Below, in pieces: positions 51,093-61,800 of a stretch of DNA of 64,000 nucleotides (its first letter is position 1; each line of letters starts with the position of its first letter). The stretch comes from an uncultured beta proteobacterium. Lineage in GTDB: Bacteria; Pseudomonadota; Gammaproteobacteria; Burkholderiales; Rhodocyclaceae. The notes under the pieces are model-generated. The model was not told the DNA's origin, ran no database searches, and was given only the letters and a program-made list of their open reading frames with translations. Where the stretch lies: positions 1 through 64,000 of the forward strand of contig CAISOB010000032.1 in NCBI GenBank assembly GCA_903886975.1. Direction: 5' to 3'. The position numbers and the translations under genes are program-made.

Positions 51093-51689
51093 CTACTGAC
51101 GCGTCGCAGCGGTCCGAAAGGTGATCGAGTAGCGCAATTCTCTGGTTGGCAGCATGCTGTGCTGCCACTGCCAGCGTATCGGTCCTTGCAGCACATAGGC
51201 CGAGCGCGGCGCAAGGTCGAGAACAACGATGTCCTTCGGGTCGGGCCGTTCGACGAGCGGACGGAAGCGCATGCGTCCCCAACCGGCAAGCGAGAATCCG
51301 ACGACGATCCCGTAAGCGGACTGGTCGCGATGCCAGCCGATCGGCGTTCCGGGCCGATATTCGCTGATCAGCGCATGCACGAACGAGCCTGGATCCGTGG
51401 CGCCTAGCTCAGCCGCGCGGCCTTGCAGTTCAGCCAGGAAGGGTGGCAAAGGGCCGCTTGGAAATATCTCGTCATCCCCGGCCTGCTCAGCGCGCTTGGT
51501 ATAGAAAAACACGACCCGCCGCTTCGCGAAGTATTCTTTGAAGCGCGCTTCACGAAAGGGCAGTGGTGCCATTGACCGGAGCAACTCGGACTCTTCGTCG
51601 CGCGTCAGGAAATCGGGCCGGTAGATCAGGCCATGTGGCAGCTGCCGCGTCGACGCGAAGAGTTCGCCTTGTTGATGATCGGTGGACAT
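51093..51689 (-). CDS. AlkB-like 2-oxoglutarate/Fe(II)-dependent dioxygenase
   Basis: GWHRDQSAYG (HxD), MLPTRELRYSITFRT (RxxxxxxFR-type ending); start MSTDHQQGELF. Confidence 0.88.
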   Translation of the reverse strand: MSTDHQQGELFASTRQLPHGLIYRPDFLTRDEESELLRSMAPLPFREARFKEYFAKRRVVFFYTKRAEQAGDDEIFPSGPLPPFLAELQGRAAELGATDPGSFVHALISEYRPGTPIGWHRDQSAYGIVVGFSLAGWGRMRFRPLVERPDPKDIVVLDLAPRSAYVLQGPIRWQWQHSMLPTRELRYSITFRTAATRQ

Positions 51690-51754
51690 AGGCTGGGTTG
51701 GAGGCGGCGCCTCGCGAAAAGTGCCGCAGGGCAGCCGGCGGTATAATCGGCGCC

Positions 51755-52552
51755 ATGTTGATCCATCCGCAGTTCGACCCGGTGGCAATTTCAATTGGCC
51801 CGCTCGCCGTGCGCTGGTACGGGCTGATGTACCTGCTTGCCTTCCTGCAGCTGTGGTGGCTGGGGCGGCGGCGCATCCGGACGCACCCGCAACTCGCGCG
51901 CGCCGGCTGGACGGTGCCCGAGCTCGACGACCTCTTGTTCTATGGTGTGCTCGGCGTCATTGTCGGCGGCCGCCTGGGCGAGGTGGTTTTCTACGAGCCG
52001 GGCTACTATCTGACGCATCCGCTGGAAATCTTCGCGGTGTGGAAGGGCGGCATGTCCTTCCACGGCGGTTTTATCGGTGTTCTCGTCGCCATGGCGCTCT
52101 ATGCGCGCAAGATGGGGCGCGGCTGGCTGGACATCACCGACTTCATCGCGCCGCTCGTGCCCCTGGGACTTGCCGCGGGACGCATCGGCAACTTCATCAA
52201 CGGCGAATTGTGGGGGCGCGTCTGCGACCCGAATCTGCCTTGGGCGATGATCTTCCCGCAGGTCGACAACCAGCCGCGCCATCCCTCGCAGCTTTATCAG
52301 GCCGGTCTCGAAGGCTTGCTGCTGTTCGTGATCCTGTGGCTTTATTCGAGGCGGGAGCGGCCGCGCGGCGCCGTGTCGGGGGTCTTCCTGATCGGCTACG
52401 GCAGCTTCCGCTTCATTGCCGAATTCTTCCGCGCACCCGATGCCGGAATCTTCGGCCGCTCGGAAGTGATCAGCATGGGGCAGTGGCTGTCGCTGCCGAT
52501 GATTCTGGCCGGTGTCGCGATGTTGCTCTGGTCGCGACGTCGGCTGGGCTGA
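51755..52552 (+). CDS. lgt: Prolipoprotein diacylglyceryl transferase
   Basis: [69 protein letters not shown]. Confidence 0.97.
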   Translation: MLIHPQFDPVAISIGPLAVRWYGLMYLLAFLQLWWLGRRRIRTHPQLARAGWTVPELDDLLFYGVLGVIVGGRLGEVVFYEPGYYLTHPLEIFAVWKGGMSFHGGFIGVLVAMALYARKMGRGWLDITDFIAPLVPLGLAAGRIGNFINGELWGRVCDPNLPWAMIFPQVDNQPRHPSQLYQAGLEGLLLFVILWLYSRRERPRGAVSGVFLIGYGSFRFIAEFFRAPDAGIFGRSEVISMGQWLSLPMILAGVAMLLWSRRRLG

Positions 52553-52626
52553 GGCAAACGCCGAGGCAAGGACCGGCTTTTGTTGGATAATGTCGTTTTT
52601 TTGCTTAAAACAACCAAGGAAATGTA

Positions 52627-53034
52627 ATGAACCTGACGCACATTGAACATATCGGTATCGCCGTGAAGAGTCTGGACGAAGCCATCCCGTTCTGGGAAAA
52701 GCAGCTTGGCCTGAAGTGCTATGCGATTGAAGAAGTCAAGGAACAGAAGGTCCGCACCGCTTTCTTCAAGATCGGCCAATCGAAGATCGAACTGCTCGAA
52801 TCGACGGATCCGGAAGGCCCGATCGGCAAATTCATCGAGAAGAAAGGCGAAGGCATCCAGCATCTGGCCATCGCTGCGACCGGGCTGCAAGCCAATCTGA
52901 CCGAACTCGAAGGCAAGGGCGTGCAGCTGATCGACAAGGCGCCGCGCAAGGGGGCCGAAGGCCTGAACATCGCCTTCCTGCATCCCAAATCGACACATGG
53001 CATACTGCTGGAGCTTTGCGAAAAGCCTGAATGA
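52627..53034 (+). CDS. mce: Methylmalonyl-CoA epimerase
   Basis: HIEHIGIAVKSLDEAIPFWEKQLGL; GIQHLAIA; LHPKSTHGILLELCE (glyoxalase fold). Confidence 0.9.
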   Translation: MNLTHIEHIGIAVKSLDEAIPFWEKQLGLKCYAIEEVKEQKVRTAFFKIGQSKIELLESTDPEGPIGKFIEKKGEGIQHLAIAATGLQANLTELEGKGVQLIDKAPRKGAEGLNIAFLHPKSTHGILLELCEKPE

Positions 53035-53153
53035 TTGTCGAAGGTCATCTGCGCTAGAATCGAAGCGCAGATGATGACGCTGTGGTAGCCTGACTCTGAT
53101 CTTAATGCTGGCCGCCCCATCCGGGTGGCCGGCGACTGTCGAGGGGATCATCG

Positions 53154-54749
53154 ATGGGCTGGTTCTCTTTGCCGGTGACACAAGTGGATAGCAAGGCGGC
53201 ATTCTATGATTCAGAGAGTGCCGCCGCTTGGCTTTCGGCGCAGCCGCAAGCCAACACGTCATTGATGCTGGTCGAGTTGGTCAAGCAGATTCAGGCCTTC
53301 AATGGCTGTTATACGGCGCCGCGCGAACGCTTCAAGACCATGGAAGCGCTGCGCAAGACACTGTTTGCGGTGAGCGCGGATTGCCAGCGCCGCTACGAAA
53401 ACAAGCCGCTGCCCTTGCTGCCGGCTGAACAGGGCGTCTTCGATTCGGTGCGCCAGCTCTGGACCGCCTGCACGCTGGCCTATCTGCATTGCCTGAACGC
53501 CTGTCTCGAACGCGATCCGACGATTGCCCATCACGGCGCGCGCGTGGCGCATCGCGTGCTGTCCTGCCTGCGCATGGAGCAGATCAATTCTTATCTCGGC
53601 GGTGCCGAACTGGCCGAGACCTTCTGGCGCAACACGCACGGTGTTTACGCCGCCGCCGAAGAGCTCGGCAGCACGCGCGTGCCGGTGTCCGATCGGCTGC
53701 TCGGCGACGGGACCGATTCGACGGTGAGCGATCAATATTGCATGCTGGTGCTCGTGCATTTGGCCTGGCCCTACACGCTCACACGCGCTCAGCTCCTCGC
53801 GGCAAGCCGCTGGTTTGCGCGCTGGCGCGAGCAGGTCGCGGTGCTCGGCGAAGCGGCTAGCGGTACGCGGGATGTCTCTATCGCCATCGATCTGGCGCAG
53901 GACAGCCCGATCCACGACCGGCTCGCGCCGCCGCGCGCCGGGCGATGGCTGTCAGTCGGCCCTCTGCTTGGCAAAATACGGCAGCGGCTCAAACTGCTCG
54001 CCGGCGGCGAGTCGCCGGAAAATCTCAAACTCGGCACCGGTCTTTCGGCTGCGGCGTGCAAGGCCTTGCTGACGGCGCTTGGCGAACGGCTGCAAAATCC
54101 GCAAGCAGCCTCGCCGTCGGCCAACGTGGAAGGCTCGGTCGCGTTTGCCGCCGCCGGACTGGAGAGCATTCACTATCTGCTCGGCGGCAAAGGTCTGCAC
54201 GATCCGGTCGAAACCACGCAGCTCAGCGCGCAACAGATCGCCATCTTCGGCCATGTCGTGCGCGCACCCGTGGAAAGCCTGATCGATCTGGACCGGCCGG
54301 AGACCTGGCGGGTCACTCGGGAGGGATCGGGCGATCTGCACCTCTTGCGCCCGCCCGGCAACGGCGAATCGCGCCTCTCCCTCAAAGCATTGCTGGCCAT
54401 TCAGTTGCCGCAACCCGATCACTTTAGGCTGGCGATGGTCAGCGGCCTTTACACCTGCCGTGACGGCAGCCTGTGCCTCGCCGCCACGCTGCTTGCCGGC
54501 AGGCCTGAGGCGCTGATTGCCGAAATACGGGAGAAACCGGCCGGCAAGATCTCCCGGCATCCGGCTTTCCTGCTGCGTGCGCCTGACGACGACAAGGCGA
54601 TTGCGATGATCGTTCCGTCCGGTTTGCCGGCGCGCGCCCTCGGCATCCGCTTCTTCAAGGACCGGGAAGAAACGCCGCTGCCGCTGAGCCTCGCGGATGT
54701 TGTCGAGCGCGGCGCCGATCACGAGCGCTGGACGCTTTCGGCTGCATGA
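53154..54749 (+). CDS. Conserved hypothetical protein
   Basis: 531 aa long ORF with coding-like composition and no confidently recognised domain. Confidence 0.75.
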   Translation: MGWFSLPVTQVDSKAAFYDSESAAAWLSAQPQANTSLMLVELVKQIQAFNGCYTAPRERFKTMEALRKTLFAVSADCQRRYENKPLPLLPAEQGVFDSVRQLWTACTLAYLHCLNACLERDPTIAHHGARVAHRVLSCLRMEQINSYLGGAELAETFWRNTHGVYAAAEELGSTRVPVSDRLLGDGTDSTVSDQYCMLVLVHLAWPYTLTRAQLLAASRWFARWREQVAVLGEAASGTRDVSIAIDLAQDSPIHDRLAPPRAGRWLSVGPLLGKIRQRLKLLAGGESPENLKLGTGLSAAACKALLTALGERLQNPQAASPSANVEGSVAFAAAGLESIHYLLGGKGLHDPVETTQLSAQQIAIFGHVVRAPVESLIDLDRPETWRVTREGSGDLHLLRPPGNGESRLSLKALLAIQLPQPDHFRLAMVSGLYTCRDGSLCLAATLLAGRPEALIAEIREKPAGKISRHPAFLLRAPDDDKAIAMIVPSGLPARALGIRFFKDREETPLPLSLADVVERGADHERWTLSAA

Positions 54750-54752
54750 CAA

Positions 54753-54807
54753 GGGCAGAGCCAGGATTCGACTCTGCCCCGGCTGCGCCGCCGTCTGACT
54801 GCGGCGC
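54753..54807. terminator. Tandem hairpins between convergent genes
   Basis: GGGCAGAG...CTCTGCCC (8 bp) and GCGCCGC...GCGGCGC (7 bp); no U tract seen. Confidence 0.4.
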
Positions 54808-54828
54808 GTGCTTCCTGTTCAGGCAGTC

Positions 54829-55752
54829 CTAATTCTTCTTGGCAGCTTTCTTCTCGCCGCGCGGGACCATCTTGTAGCGATAGACTTCTGAAATTTCCTT
54901 GTCATATCCCGGGTAGAAGCCCTTGACCATGCCGAGCACGATGCGGCTGCCCCGATTGTAGAGTACGAGGAGTTCGCCGGTCTTGGGGTCGACCGCGCTG
55001 CCTTCGATTTCGCCCTGGAGTTTGACTTCCGTGAACGACTTCTCACGCACGACCGGGGCCCATGACTGGTCGGTCACATCGACGCGGTAGAGGGTATCGG
55101 GCTCGTTCAGATCGGCTGTGCCGTCGTCGGCGGTGACGAAGAGCTTGCCCTTCCAGTAATGGATTCCCTGCAGCCATTGCGGCGGCGGCTGCAGGTGAAC
55201 CTTGCGCAGGTACTTGCCGGAATCGAGGCTGTATCCATAGATGTAGCGTCCGCTTTCCTCGCCGACCCACGAGGTCATCCAGACAATGCGCTTGTCGGTA
55301 TCGACGCAGATCGCCGAGACTTCTTCCTGGCCGCTCGCCGGTTCGAAGCTGAACGCGCGCTTGAGCTTCAGCGTGTCGGCGTCGTGAATGGCGATCTGGA
55401 TGTCCTTGCCGACCCCGTCGGCAAAGTTTTCGGCGCCGACGAAAATCTCGCCGTTGAATACGTCGATGCCGCCGATGTGGTTGGACGCGATCGGATAGCC
55501 TTCGAACGGCGCTTCGTTTGAGAGCAGCAGTTTACCGCTCTTGTCATACTTGTACAGGGCCTTGCTGCCGCTGACATAGTAGTAATTGCCGTCAGAGGCA
55601 ACGCCCTGGCGACCCTTGACCTCGAAAGTGCCGATCAGGGTGTAGTCGTATTTTGGTTGCGGCGAAAGCTTGGGTTCAGCCTGGGCCGGCGCAGCGCCGA
55701 ACAGCGCGCTCAAGACAATAGGCAAGGCGATGAGACGACAGCGTTTCAACAT
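54829..55752 (-). CDS. Secreted hypothetical protein, beta-propeller-like repeats
   Basis: Signal peptide LIALPIVLSALFGAAPAQA; repeated YYYVSGSKALYKYDKSGKLL, RYIYGYSLDSGKYLRKVHL type units. Confidence 0.7.
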   Translation of the reverse strand: MLKRCRLIALPIVLSALFGAAPAQAEPKLSPQPKYDYTLIGTFEVKGRQGVASDGNYYYVSGSKALYKYDKSGKLLLSNEAPFEGYPIASNHIGGIDVFNGEIFVGAENFADGVGKDIQIAIHDADTLKLKRAFSFEPASGQEEVSAICVDTDKRIVWMTSWVGEESGRYIYGYSLDSGKYLRKVHLQPPPQWLQGIHYWKGKLFVTADDGTADLNEPDTLYRVDVTDQSWAPVVREKSFTEVKLQGEIEGSAVDPKTGELLVLYNRGSRIVLGMVKGFYPGYDKEISEVYRYKMVPRGEKKAAKKN

Positions 55753-55932
55753 GACGAATCCCCCTAAGATGAATTCTTGCTTGAGCTGAAATCATTGAAT
55801 GCCGAACAACTGCATCCTCGCAGACGGACATCATATTCCGCACCAAACACTATGGCGCCGCCATGCGCTTGTCAACGGGATAATGAAACCGGGGAAGCTG
55901 CAGGCTCGCGGTCTGCAATGCCACAAGAAAAA

Positions 55933-55953
55933 CGGGGCGGCAAGGCCGCCCCG
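55933..55953 (-). terminator. Rho-independent terminator of the NifJ-like/flavoprotein operon
   Basis: On minus strand CGGGGCGGC-ctt-GCCGCCCCG followed by TTTTTCTTG. Confidence 0.85.
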
Positions 55954-55978
55954 CTCATCACTTTCCCCCGCCGTTCAG

Positions 55979-58819
55979 TCAGGCAAAGCCGTGCTTGACC
56001 TTGCTCGCTAGTTCCTGCGGCTTGAACTGGTTGAAGCGCGGCAAGAACTTGTCCCAGTCGATGATGTGGCTGTCGAGTTCGGGGCCGTCGACGCAGGCGT
56101 GCTTCCTGACCATCTTGCCGTCTATGGTCACCGGCACCATGCAGGCGCCGCACATTCCGGTAGCATCGACCATGATCGAGTTCAGGCTGGCGACCGTCTT
56201 CACGCCGTAAGGCTTGGTCAAATCGCTCACCGCGCGCATCATCAGCGGCGGGCCGATGGCCACGACTTCGGCTATTTCACGGCCTTTGCTGGTCTTGTTG
56301 TTCTTGAGCATTTCCTCGAGCGGCGCCGTGACAAAACCCTTGATGCCAAAGCTGCCGTCGTTGCTCGTATAGATGACATCGAGCAGTTCGGGATACTCGG
56401 CTTGCAGCTTGCCGACGCGCTCATCCGCCTTGGTCCAGAACAGTAGGTCGGCGTTGCGGAAGCCGGCGATCAAGGTGACGTGGTTGCCCGTGCGCAAGTG
56501 CTCGCGCATGATCGGGTAGACCGGCGGCAGGCCGAGCCCGCCAGCGGTGAACACCACGGTCTTTTTGCCTTCATAGCGGTGCACCGCGCTTGGCAAGCCG
56601 AGCGGACCGGCAATGCCGGTGAAGGCTTCGCCGACGGCCATCTTGTTGATGGCGATGCTGGAAGTTCCCATGGCCTGGACGACGAGGCAGATGGTGCCAG
56701 CCTTGGCGTCCCAATCGGCGAGCGTCAGCGGAATCAGTTCGCCGTTCGGCCAGGCGAGCACGCGGACGAACTGGCCGGCGCGCGCCGCTTTGGCAACGAG
56801 CGGCGAGTGCACGATGAACTCGACGATGTTGTCAGAGAGTTCGATCTTGTCGACGATGGTCTGCGGTGCCGACCCGAGGTAGGTGTAGTGGCCGGCGCTT
56901 TCGACCATGCGCCGGATTTCCTCGGGCGAGAGGTTCATGTCGCCGACGATTTCACGTGCCGCCGCCTGGCCGTCGCCGGCCGCGCGGATCGCCGTCGATC
57001 CGCCGCGCGCCGCGTCGCCGCCCGAATAGACGCCGGCAAGCGAAGTCTGCTGGCCGCTGCCCTGGCCGACGTCGATGGTTCCCCACTTGGTCGTCTTGAG
57101 CGTCGGCTCGGATTCGCGGATGATCGGGTTCGGCGTGTTGCCGAGCGCCATGATCGCGAGGTCAATCTTCATCGGCTCGATCTTGCCCGTCGACACCGGA
57201 CTGCGCCGGCCGGACGTGTCGGGTTCGCCGAGGTCCATCACATCGAGCATGGCGTGCGTGACGAAGTTGGTCTTGTCGTCGCCGACGAACTCACAAGGCG
57301 CGCGCAGGAACTTGAGTTGTACGCCCTCCTCGATGGCGTGGTGCAACTCCTCGACGCGCACCGGCATTTCGGCGCGTGTGCGCCGATAGACGATGGTCAC
57401 GTTGCCGCCGAGACGGCGCGCGGTGCGCGCCGAATCCATCGCGGTGTTGCCGGCGCCGATGACGATGACTTCCTTGCCGCGGATTTCGGGCAGCGGCGTT
57501 TCGTAATCCTCGCGCAGGCCCTGCATCAGGTTCACGCGGGTCAGGAACTCGTTGGCCGACATGACGTTGATCAGGTGCTCGCCGGGAACGTTCATGAAGC
57601 GCGGCAGACCGGCACCAGTGCCGACGAAGACTTTCCAGAAACCGGAATTCTTCAGTTCCTGGATGGTCGCGGTCTTGCCGACGACGAAATTGGCGACGAA
57701 CTTGCCGCCGAGCAGCTTGATCTTGCCGACGACGTCGTCGATCAGTTCGTTGGGCAGGCGAAATTCCGGGATGCCGTAGCGCAGCACGCCGCCCAGGGCA
57801 TGGAAGGCTTCGAAGATCGTCACCGGATAACCTTCGGCGGCGAGCAGATAGGCGTTGATCAGCCCGGCCGGGCCGGAACCGACGACGGCGATCGGCGGTT
57901 TTTCGGCTTTCGCCCACGGATCGGGGAAACCGGCGAAACGCGCGGCGATGCCGTCGGCATTGACGAGTTTTTCGCGCTGCGGCAGATACCATTCGATCTG
58001 GCCGATTTCGAGCGGCCGCTTGGTGTGCGCGCAGACGCCTTGGCACTGCAATTCCTGCGGGCAGACGCGGCCGGTGACATTGGGCAGCGGATTGCAGTTC
58101 TCAATGAGCTCCATCGCTTCGCGGAAGCGGCCGGTGCCGAGCAGCTCGAGCATTTCCGGGATATGGATCTTGACCGGGCAGCCGCCCTTGGGCTCGAACT
58201 TGCCCGGGATATGCACGCCGACTTCGCAGGGCCGCTCCTCGCACTGCTTGTCGCGCAACGCTTCGAGCCAGACGAAGAGTTCGACCTCGCGCGCCGAGTA
58301 ACCGATGTTCATGTAGCCGAGGTAGCCCTGATTAACGAGGCCAAAGTCATGCGCGCGCTCTTCCGGGTCGCGGATATACGGCGGAATGTAATTGTCGGCC
58401 GGCCAGTCTTCGGACAGGCCCTTGAACATCGGGTAGCGATCCGACAGGTGCGCGTCGATGGCGCGCACGAACTTGCGCTTGAGTCCCAGCGGCACGTTCC
58501 AGACAAAACGCATCAGTACCTTGCTCGTATCGTCGTCGCGCAGCAGCAGGTCCCAGAAGGTGCGGATGAAATCGGCCGAGAGTTCGGGCTGCTTGAACTC
58601 CCAGACGATGGCATTGGCGCCGTCGGCGATGAACATGTCGCGGAAGGCCGCCGGCTCCTTGAGCAGGCGGCGCTGCAGCAGCGCCATCTGCTTGTGGAAA
58701 GCCTCGACCGCGGCCGATTGCTCCAGGGCTTCGACCTGCGAACGCGTACTTTCCAGCGTGCTGCTGGCGTTCAAGTAGCGGTACAGGTCTTCCTGGTTGG
58801 AGGGAGGTGTTGCGCTCAT
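55979..58819 (-). CDS. Fused GltD-like (NfnB/SudA-type) + ferredoxin-NAD(P)+ reductase (NfnA/SudB-type) flavoprotein
   Basis: NPLPNVTGRVCPQELQCQGVC, VVGSGPAGLINAYLLAAEGYPVTIFEA, VIVIGAGNTAMDSARTARRLGG, then FNR-type IVHSPLVAKAARAGQFVRVL and MVDATGMCGACMVPV iron-sulfur motif; start MSATPPSNQ. Confidence 0.9.
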   Translation of the reverse strand: MSATPPSNQEDLYRYLNASSTLESTRSQVEALEQSAAVEAFHKQMALLQRRLLKEPAAFRDMFIADGANAIVWEFKQPELSADFIRTFWDLLLRDDDTSKVLMRFVWNVPLGLKRKFVRAIDAHLSDRYPMFKGLSEDWPADNYIPPYIRDPEERAHDFGLVNQGYLGYMNIGYSAREVELFVWLEALRDKQCEERPCEVGVHIPGKFEPKGGCPVKIHIPEMLELLGTGRFREAMELIENCNPLPNVTGRVCPQELQCQGVCAHTKRPLEIGQIEWYLPQREKLVNADGIAARFAGFPDPWAKAEKPPIAVVGSGPAGLINAYLLAAEGYPVTIFEAFHALGGVLRYGIPEFRLPNELIDDVVGKIKLLGGKFVANFVVGKTATIQELKNSGFWKVFVGTGAGLPRFMNVPGEHLINVMSANEFLTRVNLMQGLREDYETPLPEIRGKEVIVIGAGNTAMDSARTARRLGGNVTIVYRRTRAEMPVRVEELHHAIEEGVQLKFLRAPCEFVGDDKTNFVTHAMLDVMDLGEPDTSGRRSPVSTGKIEPMKIDLAIMALGNTPNPIIRESEPTLKTTKWGTIDVGQGSGQQTSLAGVYSGGDAARGGSTAIRAAGDGQAAAREIVGDMNLSPEEIRRMVESAGHYTYLGSAPQTIVDKIELSDNIVEFIVHSPLVAKAARAGQFVRVLAWPNGELIPLTLADWDAKAGTICLVVQAMGTSSIAINKMAVGEAFTGIAGPLGLPSAVHRYEGKKTVVFTAGGLGLPPVYPIMREHLRTGNHVTLIAGFRNADLLFWTKADERVGKLQAEYPELLDVIYTSNDGSFGIKGFVTAPLEEMLKNNKTSKGREIAEVVAIGPPLMMRAVSDLTKPYGVKTVASLNSIMVDATGMCGACMVPVTIDGKMVRKHACVDGPELDSHIIDWDKFLPRFNQFKPQELASKVKHGFA

Positions 58820-61800
58820 CGAATGATCTCCGCGTCGCAATTGGCCGACACCCGCTTGATGCGGGCCTTCAGCTCGGGGGTTACCGTCACGCGCTCGAGG
58901 GCGCCGGGAATCAGCTGACCGACTTCGCGGCTCTCGCCGCCCACCACGATGCGTGTCTTCTCGAAGAGCTCCGAGAGATCCTGATAGCAGGTCTTGCAGT
59001 TGGTGCATTTCACCTGATCGGCAACGTCGTAGGTGACGAGCGCATCGCCGACCGCCGTAGCGGTCGCAGCGCTCGCGGCCGGAGCGGTTGCCGGGGCGCT
59101 GCCGCCCACCTGCATGATCGGGATGACCGTGCCATTGCCTTGCGCCTTGCTTGATGCGGCGAGTTCGGACATGGCGCGGGCGAAGCCGTCAAGCGAGGAG
59201 TCGCGCTGCTTCAAGGTGTCGGCCACTTCGGCTTTCAGCGCGGCGATGCCGCTGAGATAGTCGGCGCTTATCTTGGCCACATGCTGACCGTCGAGGTATT
59301 GCAGCAGGTTCCAGTACTTGCGGCGCTCTTCGACCAGGGCCACGACTGAGACCGAAAGACCGACCTTGATCAGACGCTTCTTGCTATCGGTCGAGTAGAC
59401 GAACGCGGTCTTGCCTTGGCGCTGCGCTTCGGAGAGGTCGATGAAATCCTCGACCGGAACCAGGTTGGCGGCGTCAAAGGCGAGCTTCTTGAACTGCTTC
59501 TTGAAGCGAATTTCGCCGAGCGCGAAGTGCGCCGGGGTCAGGGCCATCGTCTTCAACTGCAGCTTGCCGTCGTCGTCGAGGTACTCGAGAGTCGTCGTCG
59601 ACCAAAGCGCTTCCGGATCGGGGTTACCTTCGAGCGAGAACCAGTCGTGCAGGTTCTTGCCGCGCCTTGGATCGTGCACGAACACCGGGTTCATGCGGCA
59701 TTCGACGGCGAGACGCGACTGGTGCGCCGAAATGTTGTCGGCGATGCCGTGCTCGCCCTGGCAGGGCGTATAGACGTCGAGGACCGCCGGCGAATCGGTG
59801 TAGGTCAGGAACTCCATGGTGTTCTTGAGGAAGTGGTTCTGCAGCGCGGTGCTGGTCGAACACACGAACACATTCGAATGGAAGGAGGCGATCAGGCCGA
59901 GTTCCTTTCGCGCTTCGTGCTTGCCGCTTTGCGCCGAACCGAAACGCGCGAGGTCGGAATCCTGCCCAATGAAGCTCGAGGTCGAAGCCTGCCCGCCGGT
60001 ATTCGAGTAAGCGCCGGTATTGAGCACCAGGACCTTGAGCGGCGTGTCGCTCGCCAGGATGCGCGACAGCGCGCCGAAACCGATGTCATAGGTGGCGCCG
60101 TCGCCGCCGATGGTGATCACGGTCGGCAGCAGATCGAGTTCGCTCTTGGAAAACTCGCTCCAAGACAGCATGCGCAGTTCCTGGTCGTGCTTCTCGGGAA
60201 CGTAGGCGTCGTCGAGTTCGAGGCGGGCAATGCGCAGGGCGCGCACGTCGGCGACGGTCTGCGCCGAAATGCCTTCGAAGATGCCCTTGGCCAGCGGCTG
60301 CGCGTCCTGGAACAGGCTGTTGACCCAGGGATCGTTGTAGGCGTTGAACGGGAAGGTCGACGCATACACGCTGCTGCAACCGGTCGAGTTGGCGATCACG
60401 GCGCCGGACGGGCCGTTGCCGGTCGGGCCGCTCTCGTAGAGGTAGAGGCGTTTTTCCAATGTTTCGATGAGCTTGCCGATGCGCTCGCTGCGCACCGCGT
60501 CTTTTTTCGTGAGCGATGCCTGCTTGGCCGCGAGGTCGGCGATCAGCGCTTCGAGCTCGTCCAAGTGGGCATGCCGGCGTTTGTCGGTGATCGCGTGGTT
60601 GGTGGCCATCACCAGACGGATCGCGGTGACCTCGCCGCAGCCGCGGCAACCGCCGTGGCCGCCGGTCGTCGAGTAATAGTTGGAGCGGTCGAGCAGCAGG
60701 CGCTTGATTTCGCCGCCGGCTTCGAGAGCGCCGTCGACAAAGCGCGCCGGGGTGTTCGGCGTCTTGCTCATGAATGCGAAGCGATCCTGCAGCATGGACA
60801 GAATATTGGCATCCTGCTCGTGGCCGACGAGCGCGCCCGGGCCGCAGACTTCGACGCACTCGAGACAGCCGGTGCACTTCCACGGATCGATATTGGCGGC
60901 GAACAGGCCGCCGGTGCCGGGTGTGGCTTTCTCCATGGCGTCGAAGAAAGGACGCGTCCGGGCGACGGGGTAGGCGGCCAGCACTTCGACGAGCTTGGTG
61001 AAGTTGCCGAGCAGGGTGGCTTGCTTGGTCGGGATCTTCGCCGCCGCTTCCGCGACGAGTTCATGGAAAGCGCGCGCATCCTTGCTCTGCCGATAGGCTT
61101 CACGCACCGCGTCGGCAATCGTATGGACATGGCCGCGCATCACTTCGCGCATGGCTTCGGTGATCTCGATGCGGGCAATTCCGGCGAGCAGCAATTCGTG
61201 GATGTCATTGACCGTGTTCGGAATCGCGGCGTCCGGACAGACCAGCGCGCATTCCATGCAGCCGGTACACAGGTCCGGGTTGAAGATCGGCACGGTGCGG
61301 CGGAAAATTCCTTTGTCCTTGGAGCCCCCCGTTCCGGTCGGCATGAACATGCCGGTTCCCGGCAGCACCGGGGCTTCAGCGATGGTCCCTTCACGGAAAG
61401 GCTTGGCGATCATGTCGTCGAAGTATTGGCGGTCGAACAGGCCGCCGCAGGCCGACGCACCGGACGACTGGCACAGCGAGGCCGAGAGCGAGACATTGTG
61501 CAGCGCGATCGGCGCCGGCTTGGCGTCCATCTTGACGAATGCGGCGCTGGTGTAATCGACCTTGTGCGTCGCCTCTGCGCCGTCGCGGATCACCGCCATA
61601 TTGCCTTCGACGACGGCGACGCCCTTGCTGCCGAACTTCTTGGCGATCTGCTTGCGGATCTTTTCGAGAATCGCCGCAGCCGATGCGCCGCCCGAGACCT
61701 GCCTGACATGCGCGGCAACGGCGCCGATGAAGGCGATGCCCATCATGCGTGTCGCCAGTTCCGGCGTCGGCGCATTCTTCTTGGCCACGGCGAAAGCGTC

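Noticed and set aside
56480-58918. 812-aa plus-strand ORF
   Set aside because: Antisense to the strongly supported GltD/FNR-type flavoprotein; composition is typical of GC-rich shadow ORFs and shows no protein-family motif.
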